A stretch of 64,000 nucleotides of DNA, from assembly GCA_009784825.1 (NCBI GenBank), contig WQXO01000005.1, positions 100,876 through 164,875 on the forward strand. Reading direction: 5' to 3'. The DNA comes from Oscillospiraceae bacterium (GTDB lineage Bacteria; Bacillota; Clostridia; Oscillospirales; Ruminococcaceae). Made by a program: the position numbers and the translations under genes. Of this stretch, positions 16,395 through 24,460 are shown piece by piece (the stretch's first letter is position 1; each line of letters begins with the position of its first letter). The notes under the pieces were generated by a model, which was not told the DNA's origin, did no database searches, and saw only the letters and a program-made list of their open reading frames with translations.

Positions 16395-16703
16395 ATGCCG
16401 AGAGATTTACTTAACAAAGCGAATAAGCTTATGAACACCACCAACACCACGGTTAATAACGTGAGCAGAACTAAGAGAAATGTGGACAATGCCAAGAAAA
16501 ATTTAAGCGGGAACAACAAAAAAGGTGCAGGGAATACCGCTTCGGCAAATTCGGCAAATGACGACGCTTGGAAATGCGTTTGCAAAAAAGTCAACACCAC
16601 AAAGTTCTGCCAAAGCTGCGGGAAAGCCAAGCCTGTCTGTGCCGAATGCGGTGCTGATGTTATAGGTGTGAAGTTCTGCGGCGAATGCGGAAAACCGGTA
16701 TAA
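16395..16703 (+). CDS. Small double zinc-ribbon protein
   Basis: The 102-residue protein has a basic, Asn-rich N-terminal half and four cysteine pairs in the C-terminal half (CVCKK, CQSCGK, CAECGA, CGECGK), enough for two zinc ribbons. There is no membrane segment. SD GAGGGGA supports the ATG. It ends 4 bases before dnaG, so it is probably co-transcribed with it. Function is unknown. Confidence 0.75.
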   Translation: MPRDLLNKANKLMNTTNTTVNNVSRTKRNVDNAKKNLSGNNKKGAGNTASANSANDDAWKCVCKKVNTTKFCQSCGKAKPVCAECGADVIGVKFCGECGKPV

Positions 16704-16707
16704 CGCT

Positions 16708-18483
16708 ATGGCACTGCCGGAAGAATTTTTAGACAGGTTAAAACAGGCGAACGATATTGTTACCGCTATGGGGAATTACGCCCAGTTGAAGCAGGCGGGG
16801 CGTGACTTTGTATGCCTTTGCCCGTTCCATTCGGAGAAGACCCCCTCTTGTCATATATACACCGACAGTCAAAGTTTCTACTGCTTCGGGTGTGGTAGCG
16901 GGGGAGATGTTATCACCTTTACACGGCTGACGCAGAACCTTGATTATATCGCCGCAGTTCGTCTGCTTGCGGAGCGTTCCGGTTATGCTATGCCCGACGA
17001 GGGCGGTGGCGAGGAGCTTCTCAAACGCTCGAAAATGTTTGAAATGAACAAAGAGGCGGCACGTTTTTTTAAAGATGTTCTGCTGTCAGAAGCGGGGCGG
17101 GGCGGGTTAAATTATCTGATTAATCGGGGGTTGACACCTAATACCATAAGGAAATACGGGTTGGGGTATGCACCAAATAACTGGGACTCTTTGAAAAAAC
17201 ACATGAACTCTAAAGGATATAACGACATTGAGTTGATTGAGGTTTCACTGCTTACGCAAAGCCAGAGAGGGTTTTATGATAAGTTTCGGGATAGAGTGAT
17301 GTTCCCGATTATCGACCGAATGGGGAACTTTATCGGGTTCAGCGGTAGAAAGTTATCCGATGACGACGAGTATGGCCCAAAGTATTTGAATTCATCTGAA
17401 ACAGCCGTGTTTAAGAAAAGAGAGAACCTGTTTTCCTTGAACTTCGCCAAGAATTCCAAGAAAAGTTATGTAATATTATGCGAGGGGAACATCGATGTTG
17501 TTATGCTCAATCAAGCGGGGTTCGATAACGCTGTGGCGAATTTAGGAACAGCAGTCACTACCGAGCAGGCACGGTTGTTACGCAATTATTGCGACAAGGT
17601 TGTCTTTGCGTATGATTCGGATGCGGCAGGTGAAAAAGCCACCGTAAAAGCGATTAATATATTCGGCAGCAACGGAATAAGGGCAGAGGTTTTGCAAATG
17701 GATGGGGCGAAAGACCCCGACGAGTATATTAAGAAATTCGGGGCGGACAGCTTTGCGGCATTAGCAGAAAAATCGGTTTCGACAATCAGCTTTGAGCTTA
17801 ATAAACTGAAGAAGTCTGTTGATTTGACAACTCCCGAGGGGCGTGCCGAGTATTTAAAAAAGGCGGTGTTTTTCCTTGCGGAAATCGATATTCCGCTTGA
17901 AAGAATGGTGTATGCCTCGGAATTAGCACGGGACACCGGAGTTTCCTCTGCGGGGGTTAAGGATGCCATTGACCACGCCGTTAAGTCAAAGGGGAGAACA
18001 AGACAGAATGAGGAACGCCGTGAGTTACTTCGTCCGGCAGTTAAACGGGACTTGATTAACCCCGATGCGGACAAGTTCCCTAACGAGGAAAAGGCGGAAA
18101 GAGGCATTATTGCGTTTCTTTTCCATTCGCCCGATAAGCTGCCGGTCATTCTACGCAGCCTTACGCCGGACGATTTTCCTACCGCATTTAATCGAAAATT
18201 GTTTGAAACACTCATAATAAGACTGAATAAACGGCAATCTATCAATATTTCGTCGCTCGGGGACGAATTTTCGGCTCAGGAAACGGGCAGAATAGAAAAG
18301 ATTAAAATAGAGAATGCCCTTATTCCTTTTACCAATGAGCGTTTGAGCGATTACATAAGTGTTCTGCTGAAATATAAGGAAGCGAAAAATAAAAAGCAGG
18401 CACAGGAAATGTCCAACGAGGAAGCATTGGAATATACTAAAAAACTAAGGGAAGAAAAAATAAAAACGAAAGTAGGAGATTAA
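16708..18483 (+). CDS. dnaG: DNA primase
   Basis: The 591-residue protein has the N-terminal zinc finger ([11 protein letters not shown] about 38-48 and [10 protein letters not shown] about 59-68). A TOPRIM catalytic core follows with [13 protein letters not shown] and [12 protein letters not shown], then a C-terminal DnaB-interacting helical region. It synthesises RNA primers at the replication fork. Length is normal. The SD is weak: the gene starts 4 bases after the small zinc-ribbon gene and may be translationally coupled to it. rpoD follows with a 1-base gap. Confidence 0.96.
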   Translation: MALPEEFLDRLKQANDIVTAMGNYAQLKQAGRDFVCLCPFHSEKTPSCHIYTDSQSFYCFGCGSGGDVITFTRLTQNLDYIAAVRLLAERSGYAMPDEGGGEELLKRSKMFEMNKEAARFFKDVLLSEAGRGGLNYLINRGLTPNTIRKYGLGYAPNNWDSLKKHMNSKGYNDIELIEVSLLTQSQRGFYDKFRDRVMFPIIDRMGNFIGFSGRKLSDDDEYGPKYLNSSETAVFKKRENLFSLNFAKNSKKSYVILCEGNIDVVMLNQAGFDNAVANLGTAVTTEQARLLRNYCDKVVFAYDSDAAGEKATVKAINIFGSNGIRAEVLQMDGAKDPDEYIKKFGADSFAALAEKSVSTISFELNKLKKSVDLTTPEGRAEYLKKAVFFLAEIDIPLERMVYASELARDTGVSSAGVKDAIDHAVKSKGRTRQNEERRELLRPAVKRDLINPDADKFPNEEKAERGIIAFLFHSPDKLPVILRSLTPDDFPTAFNRKLFETLIIRLNKRQSINISSLGDEFSAQETGRIEKIKIENALIPFTNERLSDYISVLLKYKEAKNKKQAQEMSNEEALEYTKKLREEKIKTKVGD

Positions 18484-18484
18484 A

Positions 18485-19570
18485 TTGTCTGAAAATGCGA
18501 AGGGTGTACTTAAAGATTTGCTTGACCAAGGAAAGGCGACGGGTAAGCTCACCACAAAGGAAATCACCGATGTTTTAGAGGATTTGGAATTTAATGTCGA
18601 GCAGATTGATAAACTGTATGAAGACTTTGAAAGCCATAATATCGAAATTGTCGATGATTATACCACTGATACCGATTTGGATTCGGCATTGGATTTCTCT
18701 TCTGAAGATGACCTTGATTTGGCTTTGTCAACCGAGGGGATTTCCATTGATGACCCTGTCAAAATTTATTTGAAGGAAATCGGGCGGGTTCCTTTGCTGA
18801 CCGCTGAGGAGGAAATCGAGCTTGCCTCCCGTATGCTTCAAGGGGATATGTATGCCCGTAAGAGGCTGTCGGAGGCGAACCTACGTCTTGTCGTTTCGGT
18901 TGCGAAAAAATATGTGGGCAGGGGTATGCAGTTCCTTGATTTAATTCAAGAGGGGAATTTAGGCTTGATTAAGGCTGTGGAAAAGTTCGATTATACCAAG
19001 GGGTTCAAGTTTTCAACCTATGCTACGTGGTGGATTAGGCAAGCGATTACCCGGGCAATAGCCGACCAAGCAAGGACTATCAGAATTCCTGTTCATATGG
19101 TTGAAACTATTACCAAGGTTAAAAAAGTGTCGTCGCAGTTATTACACAAGAACGGTCACGAGCCTACCGCTGAGGAAATTGCCCGTGAGCTTAATATGGA
19201 GGTCAGCCGTGTTCGTGAGATTATCCGAATTGCACAAGACCCAGTTTCATTGGAAACACCAATAGGTGAGGAGGAGGATTCGCACTTGGGTGACTTTATT
19301 CCCGATGATGATGCACCCGCTCCCGCTGAGGCGGCTTCGCATACTTTATTAAAAGAACAGCTTTCCGACGTTTTGGGGACTTTGACCGAACGCGAGGAGA
19401 AAGTATTAAAATTAAGATTCGGATTAACTGACGGCAGACAGCGTACACTTGAAGAAGTCGGGCGTGAGTTTAATGTCACCCGTGAACGGATTCGCCAGAT
19501 TGAAGCGAAGGCGTTGAGGAAGCTGCGTCACCCAAGCAGGAGTAAGAAGTTGAGGGACTTTTTGGATTGA
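18485..19570 (+). CDS. rpoD: Primary RNA polymerase sigma factor (sigma-A)
   Basis: The 361-residue protein has region 1.2 ([21 protein letters not shown]), region 2 ([26 protein letters not shown], then [21 protein letters not shown]), region 3, and region 4 ending [20 protein letters not shown]. The start is a TTG at 18485, preceded by GTAGGAGAT. The length and short acidic region 1.1 fit Firmicutes SigA. It recognises the TTGACA/TATAAT promoters found throughout this window. It follows dnaG directly in the macromolecular-synthesis operon. Confidence 0.96.
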   Translation: MSENAKGVLKDLLDQGKATGKLTTKEITDVLEDLEFNVEQIDKLYEDFESHNIEIVDDYTTDTDLDSALDFSSEDDLDLALSTEGISIDDPVKIYLKEIGRVPLLTAEEEIELASRMLQGDMYARKRLSEANLRLVVSVAKKYVGRGMQFLDLIQEGNLGLIKAVEKFDYTKGFKFSTYATWWIRQAITRAIADQARTIRIPVHMVETITKVKKVSSQLLHKNGHEPTAEEIARELNMEVSRVREIIRIAQDPVSLETPIGEEEDSHLGDFIPDDDAPAPAEAASHTLLKEQLSDVLGTLTEREEKVLKLRFGLTDGRQRTLEEVGREFNVTRERIRQIEAKALRKLRHPSRSKKLRDFLD

Positions 19571-19587
19571 GAGAAGGAGGATAATTC

Positions 19588-19854
19588 ATGCCGATAATTT
19601 CATCATTTTACGGAATAATAATCAGAATGTATTTCAACGATACAGAACAACATCACATACCTCACTTACACGCAAAATACAGCGAGTTTAGGGCTGTTTT
19701 TGACCTCGATGGCAACATTCTTGCGGGAAAATTTCCGCCCAAACAAACGAAATTTGTTGTTGCATGGATTGAAATTCACAAAGATGAATTAACCGCTTTG
19801 TGGGAGATTATGCAAACGAGTGATGATTATTTTAAAATAAAGGGGTTGGATTAA
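19588..19854 (+). CDS. DUF4160 domain protein
   Basis: The 88-residue protein has the DUF4160 pattern: GIIIRMYFNDTEQHHIPHLH, then GNILAGKFP and a C-terminal helix with WIEIHKDELTALWE. DUF4160 genes are usually paired with DUF2442 genes, as here (1-base overlap), and the pair is often regarded as toxin-antitoxin-like. I know of no proven activity. The pair is inserted between rpoD and the FtsA-like gene. SD AAGGAGG is strong. Confidence 0.85.
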   Translation: MPIISSFYGIIIRMYFNDTEQHHIPHLHAKYSEFRAVFDLDGNILAGKFPPKQTKFVVAWIEIHKDELTALWEIMQTSDDYFKIKGLD

Positions 19855-20099
19855 TGCGAGATTATCCTATATTGACAAATGTTGCTCCGCTTGACGATTA
19901 TAAGTTGGTTTTAACCTTTAATGACACTGAAAAGCGGTTATATGATTTTAAACCTAATTTGAGTCATAAGTTTTATGCCTGTCTATCTAATATTAATATG
20001 TTTAAGGCGGTTTCGGCTGTCGACGGTGAACTTGAGTGGGCTTCAGGGCAGGACTTCTGTCCACATACATTATATGATAACAGCGAACTATTACAGTAA
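19854..20099 (+). CDS. DUF2442 domain protein
   Basis: The 81-residue protein reads APLDDYKLVLTFNDTEKRLYDF and ends with the characteristic DGELEWASGQDFCPHTLYDNS. It overlaps the upstream DUF4160 gene by one base (TAATG), indicating translational coupling. The two probably form a small accessory module. No DNA-binding motif beyond the compact DUF2442 fold is visible. Confidence 0.85.
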   Translation: MRDYPILTNVAPLDDYKLVLTFNDTEKRLYDFKPNLSHKFYACLSNINMFKAVSAVDGELEWASGQDFCPHTLYDNSELLQ

Positions 20100-20117
20100 T
20101 ATATACGGAGAAAAAAC

Positions 20118-22049
20118 ATGGACAAATCAAACATTAAACCACAGGGCGATGTCGTTTTCGCCCTTGACATAGGCACTCGAACCGTTGTGGGGATTTTAGG
20201 TGAGCAGCGTGACGATGTTTTTGAAATGCTCGATTACATAGTCGAACCGCACCCGAAGCGTGCGATGATTGACGGGCAGATTGAGGACATTCGACAGGTT
20301 GCGAAAATCGTCAACAAAGTGAAAGACCAGCTCGCCGAACGTGTCGGAATTAAATTAGAGCGGGTTTCTATTGCGGCGGCAGGGCGTGCTTTAAGAACCA
20401 AGCGTGTTTCAATGAAGCACGATATTTCCAATGCGGAAACTATTACCTTTGACATGATTAAGTCAATGGAAATCGAAACCATTCAAAAAGCGGCAGAGGA
20501 AATCGCAAACGAGAGGGGTACGCATACGCCGTATTATTGTGTGGGACATTCGATAATCGGGTACTTATTAGACGATTATAAAATGATTACTCTTGAGGGG
20601 CATAAGGGCGAGGTTGCGACTATCGAATTGATTGCGACATTCCTGCCTAATGTAGTTGTCGAGGGGCTTTATTCGGTAATGGATATGTGCAATTTAAGCG
20701 TGTCGAGCCTGACGTTAGAGCCGATTGCCGCCATGAACGCCATTATTCCGCAGGAAATACGCTTGATTAATATCGCCCTTGTTGATATTGGTGCGGGAAC
20801 GTCGGATATTGCAATTTCTAAGGAGGGAAGTATCGTCGCTTATGCAATGGCGACTACGGCGGGGGACGAGATTACCGAGGAAATAATCAAGACCTATTTC
20901 GTGGATTTCGACACGGCTGAGAAAATAAAACAAGAATGCTGTGACTTTTCCGGTGAAGCCGGGCAAACGAGTACAGGTACTGTGTACAGGGATATATTCG
21001 GGATTGAGCGGAAAATCACCCCCGAGGAATTCGCCGAGAAAATTGAACCGAGCGTTGACGTTCTTGCCGAGACAATCTGTGTTAACGTAACCGAAGCCAA
21101 TTCGGGAAGCTCACCTGCGGCTGTGTTCCTTATAGGCGGGGGAAGCCTTGTTAAAGGGCTGTCGGAGGCTGTTTCGGAAAAGCTCGGTATTCCGCTTGAG
21201 CGTGTGGCGTTAGGCAGTTATAAGAGTCTCAAGCACATCGACACTAAGGGCGTTGTCATGGGAGCAGAATTCGTCACGCCTTTAGGCATAGCAGTTACCG
21301 GGGTAATAAATAAAGGGTATGACTTTTCGGTAATTACGCTTAATGATAAAAGCATTCGCATATTCGACACCAACAAGGTAACGGTGTTTGAATTATTAAC
21401 CGTGGCAGGGTTTAAGTCTGCAGAAATATTGGGGCGTTCGGGGCATAATCTCACATATACCATAAACGACGTTCGTAAGACCATACGAGGCGGCGGGTTT
21501 GAACCGGCAAGGCTGTTATTAGGCGGGAATCCCGTTTCACTGAGTGCGAATATTACCGGGGGGGACAAGGTCGAGTTTACGCCCGCAGTAAATGGCGAAA
21601 ATGCGAGAATCCTCTTAAAAGACGCTGTGTTACCGGGTGTTCAATCAATGCCGGATGAATTAGGCGTCAAGGTCAACGGGGAGGATAAACCGTGGGATTA
21701 TTCCGTTCAGAACCTTGATAAAATAGAAACCTATATTATTGAGGGGGAGGAACCGGAATTCCTTGAAAATGCAGAAGTCGCCGCAGTTGAAAGTGACACA
21801 GTTGTGCTTACACCGGAGGAAGAAAAAGCGGCAGGCGAGATTAATATAACCCTCAACGGTGTTGCCTTAACACTTCCCAAGAATAACGACGGAATGCCGC
21901 ATACTTTTTTGGAGCTGCTCAATTATTCCGAGTTGGATTTGGATAACCCTGAGGGAGGGTATATTATGACGGTCAACGGCGTCCCTGCGAGTTTTAACGA
22001 TGTTTTAGCGGACGGTGACCAAGCAGTGTTAAAGTGGGATACGGAATAG
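20118..22049 (+). CDS. FtsA-like actin-fold protein with C-terminal ubiquitin-like domain
   Basis: The 643-residue protein opens with the actin-family phosphate-1 loop (ALDIGTRTVVGILGE). It has an FtsA-type 1C insertion, phosphate-2 (LVDIGAGTSDIAI, about 220) and the adenosine motif (FLIGGGSLVKGL, about 335). The last 240 residues are extra compared with FtsA and include a ThiS/MoaD-like beta-grasp segment (ITLNGVALTLP onward). Clostridia carry such long FtsA-domain proteins besides FtsA. Action at the membrane in division or envelope assembly is likely. Its last 21 codons and stop are repeated 1,262 bases downstream. Confidence 0.85.
   Translation: MDKSNIKPQGDVVFALDIGTRTVVGILGEQRDDVFEMLDYIVEPHPKRAMIDGQIEDIRQVAKIVNKVKDQLAERVGIKLERVSIAAAGRALRTKRVSMKHDISNAETITFDMIKSMEIETIQKAAEEIANERGTHTPYYCVGHSIIGYLLDDYKMITLEGHKGEVATIELIATFLPNVVVEGLYSVMDMCNLSVSSLTLEPIAAMNAIIPQEIRLINIALVDIGAGTSDIAISKEGSIVAYAMATTAGDEITEEIIKTYFVDFDTAEKIKQECCDFSGEAGQTSTGTVYRDIFGIERKITPEEFAEKIEPSVDVLAETICVNVTEANSGSSPAAVFLIGGGSLVKGLSEAVSEKLGIPLERVALGSYKSLKHIDTKGVVMGAEFVTPLGIAVTGVINKGYDFSVITLNDKSIRIFDTNKVTVFELLTVAGFKSAEILGRSGHNLTYTINDVRKTIRGGGFEPARLLLGGNPVSLSANITGGDKVEFTPAVNGENARILLKDAVLPGVQSMPDELGVKVNGEDKPWDYSVQNLDKIETYIIEGEEPEFLENAEVAAVESDTVVLTPEEEKAAGEINITLNGVALTLPKNNDGMPHTFLELLNYSELDLDNPEGGYIMTVNGVPASFNDVLADGDQAVLKWDTE
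21984..22049 (+). repeat. 3' end of the FtsA-like gene, first copy of a 66-bp direct repeat
   Basis: The first 58 bases (21984-22041) are identical to 23246-23303, and the final GAATAG is shared after two mismatches. It encodes PASFNDVLADGDQAVLKWDTE and stop. Confidence 0.9.
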
Positions 22050-22068
22050 ATAATAGTGGGTGGGTGTT

Positions 22069-22848
22069 ATGAAAAAGCTCATTGTTCTGATAATAACAGC
22101 GGCGATTTTGTTTACGGCTTGCGGTAATTCTGATGTTCTCGATGTTTCAGAAGAATTATCAATAACAGATGAGCCGATAATAGCGACTGCAACAACCGCC
22201 ACAACAACAGTAACTACCATTAAACCCGCATTGCCCGCAACCGAGCCGTCGGAAGAAACATCATGGGAAGAATATTATTCGGAGCAAGGAATAACATGGG
22301 TTTCCAATGACGATGGCGTTGACTGCGATAAATTTGACTTTACATATATATCATTAAGCGGGGATTTAGAGGAACATTATGATATTCCTACGGAATATGC
22401 AGATAAACTAAAAGAGCTGGGGATATTCAATCGGCAAGGTACGAATGTATTTCCCTTGGGTGAATATTTTGTTGTTTCGTCATATGGCGAAACTGACGAT
22501 GATTGGTTCCCCGGGAATACGAGTTATCCGTTATACTGGTATGTCTTCAGTGAAAACCATTTTACCGCTTTTGATATAGTTCCGCATTGTGTAAACAACG
22601 GGTCGGTATTTATCGCAAATGATATATTATATATATATGATACATCCTTTACCGCCGGATTTCAAAGGATAGGTTTTTGGGAGTATTCAATTGCAACAGG
22701 GGAGCGGATTAATGAATATTGGCGGCATTATCAGCTTGCACAAGGCGGCGGTTTAATTATATATGAAGAAAACTCGACCATGCCGATTATGAATTCAAGA
22801 GAATTGGAGGAGTATATGCTCGGAATTTCCGATGTATGGTATAGTTAA
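22069..22848 (+). CDS. Putative lipoprotein of unknown function
   Basis: I prefer ATG 22069 over the tracked GTG 22060, because it begins a standard signal peptide MKKLIVLIITAAILFTAC with the lipobox cysteine at residue 18. The 259-residue product has a Thr-rich linker and then an aromatic-rich globular region with no family I recognise. The SD (GGTGGG) is weak. It lies between the two copies of the FtsA-like gene's 3' end and is therefore part of an inserted cassette. Confidence 0.7.
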   Translation: MKKLIVLIITAAILFTACGNSDVLDVSEELSITDEPIIATATTATTTVTTIKPALPATEPSEETSWEEYYSEQGITWVSNDDGVDCDKFDFTYISLSGDLEEHYDIPTEYADKLKELGIFNRQGTNVFPLGEYFVVSSYGETDDDWFPGNTSYPLYWYVFSENHFTAFDIVPHCVNNGSVFIANDILYIYDTSFTAGFQRIGFWEYSIATGERINEYWRHYQLAQGGGLIIYEENSTMPIMNSRELEEYMLGISDVWYS

Positions 22849-22883
22849 GAGGTAAGATATAACAAGGGAACAATAAAAAGTGC

Positions 22884-22912
22884 TTGACATAAGAGAGAAT
22901 GTATGGTAATAT
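22884..22912 (+). promoter_or_regulatory. Promoter of the antisense (antitoxin) RNA
   Basis: TTGACA, 17-bp spacer, TAATAT. The predicted start near 22919 lies inside the terminator of the convergent toxin mRNA. Confidence 0.75.
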
Positions 22913-22918
22913 GATAAA

Positions 22919-23010
22919 AAAGAGGCAGACCAAGTGACGGTCGCCCTCCCTTAGACAATGGTCATAAATAACCGCTTGCTTTGGTTGGCTGGGCGGTTAT
23001 TTTCGTTTTA
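22919..23010 (+). ncRNA. Antisense RNA antitoxin of a type I toxin-antitoxin locus
   Basis: Transcription from the 22884 promoter would give an RNA of about 90 bases. It begins near GAGGCAGACCAAG and ends at the 10-bp hairpin AAATAACCGC/GCGGTTATTT (22966-23002) followed by TCGTTTTATT. It contains no ORF. It is fully complementary to the 3' part of the toxin mRNA, including its last two codons. This resembles the TxpA/RatA and BsrG/SR4 layout. Exact ends are inferred from the promoter and hairpin. Confidence 0.7.
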
Positions 23011-23092
23011 TTGAGTCTATCATGGACTTAAGTAGCTGTGCATTTTCACACACAACATACAGTATAATCAGAAGAGTATCCAATATTTCCAA
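22997..23092 (-). CDS. Type I toxin, small hydrophobic holin-like peptide (31 aa, absent from the ORF track)
   Basis: The peptide starts MEILDTLLIILYVVCENAQL and ends with a basic SIKRK tail: one membrane helix plus positive C-terminus, as in the putative holin-like toxins of Firmicutes (Hol-Tox type). The start is TTG with a perfect SD AAGGAGG nine bases upstream. A TGA three codons earlier rules out a longer form. The stop codon lies inside the antisense terminator stem. Its own sigma-A promoter, SD-masking hairpin and overlapping antisense RNA make this a type I toxin. Membrane depolarisation is the expected action by family. Confidence 0.8.
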   Translation of the reverse strand: MEILDTLLIILYVVCENAQLLKSMIDSIKRK

Positions 23093-23101
23093 TAGACATC
23101 A

Positions 23102-23119
23102 CCTCCTTTTACAAGGAGG
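23102..23119 (-). promoter_or_regulatory. Hairpin sequestering the toxin Shine-Dalgarno
   Basis: On the minus strand CCTCCTT-GTAA-AAGGAGG folds into a perfect 7-bp stem whose 3' arm is the toxin SD. Farther upstream, GGCAGAC and GGTCGTCCTCC in the toxin leader can pair with GGAGGGCGACC and GTCTGCC near the toxin mRNA 3' end. Confidence 0.8.
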
Positions 23120-23170
23120 ACGACCGCCACCGTATAAGTCTGCCCCGGGCACATCCGTGCCGTATTTGCC

Positions 23171-23200
23171 ATTGTAGCATAAAATGACAGATTATGTCAA
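23171..23200 (-). promoter_or_regulatory. Sigma-A promoter of the toxin gene
   Basis: On the minus strand TTGACA, 18-bp spacer, TACAAT. The predicted leader is about 70 bases. Confidence 0.8.
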
Positions 23201-23212
23201 GCGATTAACAAT

Positions 23213-23237
23213 AAAAAGGGGCAAACTACCCCTTTTT
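23213..23237. terminator. Intrinsic terminator at the right edge of the cassette
   Basis: Stem AAAAAGGGG/CCCCTTTTT with a 7-base loop and T-run, lying between the toxin promoter and the second copy of the FtsA-like 3' end. Confidence 0.75.
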
Positions 23238-23245
23238 TCTATATG

Positions 23246-23311
23246 CCTGCGAGTTTTAACGATGTTTTAGCGGACGGTGACCAAGCAGTGTTAAAGTGGG
23301 ATAATGAATAG
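23246..23311 (+). pseudogene. Detached 3' end of the FtsA-like gene (second repeat copy)
   Basis: It reads PASFNDVLADGDQAVLKWDNE and stop in the original frame. It has an ATG directly in front and no SD. It is followed at once by a strong terminator, as expected if this was the gene's original 3' end. Confidence 0.85.
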
Positions 23312-23317
23312 AACAAG

Positions 23318-23349
23318 AAAATGCACACTTTTTAATAAGTGTGCATTTT
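23318..23349. terminator. Bidirectional terminator
   Basis: A 13-bp perfect stem AAAATGCACACTT/AAGTGTGCATTTT with loop TTTAAT. It lies between the detached FtsA-like tail and the convergent sigma-D-driven gene. Confidence 0.9.
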
Positions 23350-23352
23350 TGT

Positions 23353-23766
23353 TTATACATTTATATCAAGTTTGATTCGGTTGGGAACATAAAAATCGTT
23401 TTTCACGCTCACTTTAACGGTATTTGCGGCAACAGTATCAGGTTCACCCTCAACATGTTCTTGATTTTCCGGAGCGTTTTCAGATGAGATTTGCAATTCC
23501 TCGGAGTTTTCAGCGACAACATTAATATCACTGTTTAAGTCATTCATTGCATTACCGAGATGTTCAAAGGTGTCAGCTTTTATTTCCTCGCCCTTGGCTT
23601 GTAACTCCTCACCCTCTTTAATCGCATCCTCGTTTCCGCTCAGCAAACCCTCTTTTACACGAACCTTACCTGCACCTATGAACGAACTTGCAATTAATTG
23701 ATTTTGCGAAGCCAATTCAATATTGTTTTTGGCACGCAGAATACCTATCATCGTATTTTCTAACAT
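23353..23766 (-). CDS. Sigma-D-driven protein of unknown function
   Basis: The 137-residue protein has no signal peptide or membrane segment. The N-terminal half is helical (ILRAKNNIELASQNQLIASSF), the centre is rich in Glu and Asp, and the C-terminus (KVSVKNDFYVPNRIKLDINV) looks like strands. I do not recognise it. Its promoter is a textbook sigma-28 site, so it should be expressed with flagellar and chemotaxis genes. SD AAGGAGG is strong. A flagellar or motility-linked role is inferred from the promoter only. Confidence 0.75.
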   Translation of the reverse strand: MLENTMIGILRAKNNIELASQNQLIASSFIGAGKVRVKEGLLSGNEDAIKEGEELQAKGEEIKADTFEHLGNAMNDLNSDINVVAENSEELQISSENAPENQEHVEGEPDTVAANTVKVSVKNDFYVPNRIKLDINV

Positions 23767-23802
23767 TTCAATCCTCCTTGCCTATAACTGACTGTATCAG
23801 TT

Positions 23803-23829
23803 ATATCGGCAGGAAATCGGAAAACTTTA
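23803..23829 (-). promoter_or_regulatory. Sigma-D (sigma-28) promoter
   Basis: On the minus strand TAAA, a 15-bp spacer, GCCGATAT, which matches the Bacillus sigma-D consensus. A hairpin ATAACTGA/TCAGTTAT (23784-23804) overlaps the predicted start site and could be an operator. Confidence 0.85.
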
Positions 23830-23830
23830 G

Positions 23831-23864
23831 TTGTCGATTTTTTTGTGAACTGCTGATACACGAA
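23831..23864 (-). pseudogene. Detached, frameshifted 3' remnant of the DUF2339 gene
   Basis: Twenty bases (TTCGTGTATCAGCAGTTCAC) are identical to the 3' part of the DUF2339 gene (24503-24522), and the similarity continues for about 14 bases with one base missing. In the original frame it would read FVYQQFTKK. It ends directly at the sigma-D promoter. Confidence 0.75.
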
Positions 23865-23881
23865 TTGTGAGTCCATTACCG

Positions 23882-24460
23882 CTACCAATTATATCTGAAT
23901 TCGCCTTTTATTATCTCCTCCATTGGACGCCTTATAAAATCTACGTCTTGGTTGTAAAAATAAAGATATGCTATACTGTTCTTTTCATCAGATGTTGCGA
24001 TAAAAGAAATAGTCTTAGGGTAATTACCCAGTCCAATCGGTCTAATGTCGCCTACATCAAAACTGTCATTATTTAATATTCTGAAATGATAGCTGTTAAT
24101 AAAAAACTCATGCTCGGGTACTAAATTATCGATTTTGTTTTCTAAAAAATCCAATTCCTCTAATTTCGCCTTTTCCTGTTTATAGGTTTCCTCATCATAT
24201 GAAACAACCAGCCTTATTGTAAGCGAGGTAAAGATATAGGCATATCGTCTCTCCCTGTATTGATAATCAATGTCGGCATATTCAGGTAATTCGCTGAGCT
24301 CGGGGAGCATTTCCGATATAACAAACCACTGTGTTCTTCTGCTTTCATAATCGCTTAAATTGTTGACAACCGTTGTGCGAAAAAAGAAAAGGTGTATTAA
24401 AGATATTAGAATAACAATTACTAAAAAAACAATCAACGGTTTGCGTAAACGCTTTATCAT
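23882..24460 (-). CDS. Single-pass membrane protein of unknown function in a cassette
   Basis: The 192-residue protein has a basic start and one transmembrane helix (about 8-27), then a soluble domain of about 160 residues that probably lies outside. I recognise no family. Its start overlaps the stop of the DUF2339 gene (ATGA), so it is translationally coupled. It is flanked on the far side by a remnant of that gene's 3' end, marking it as an insertion. Confidence 0.7.
   Translation of the reverse strand: MIKRLRKPLIVFLVIVILISLIHLFFFRTTVVNNLSDYESRRTQWFVISEMLPELSELPEYADIDYQYRERRYAYIFTSLTIRLVVSYDEETYKQEKAKLEELDFLENKIDNLVPEHEFFINSYHFRILNNDSFDVGDIRPIGLGNYPKTISFIATSDEKNSIAYLYFYNQDVDFIRRPMEEIIKGEFRYNW

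Larger units (their letters stand above)
22924..23144. repeat. Long inverted repeat linking the two ends of the toxin mRNA
   Basis: The left element (22924-22949, GGCAGAC...GGTCGCCCTCC) is the inverted counterpart of the right element (23115-23144, GGAGGACGACC...GTCTGCC). The two ends of the toxin transcript can therefore base-pair. The left element also forms the toxin terminator: GGCGACC/GGTCTGCC with one bulge, then a T-run on the minus strand. Confidence 0.8.

Noticed and set aside
17586-18245. 219-codon minus-strand ORF
   Set aside because: It lies opposite dnaG and has no SD.
23093-23099. ATG near 23099 as toxin start
   Set aside because: It is out of frame with the hydrophobic peptide and opens only a 17-codon ORF; TTG 23092 has correct SD spacing.
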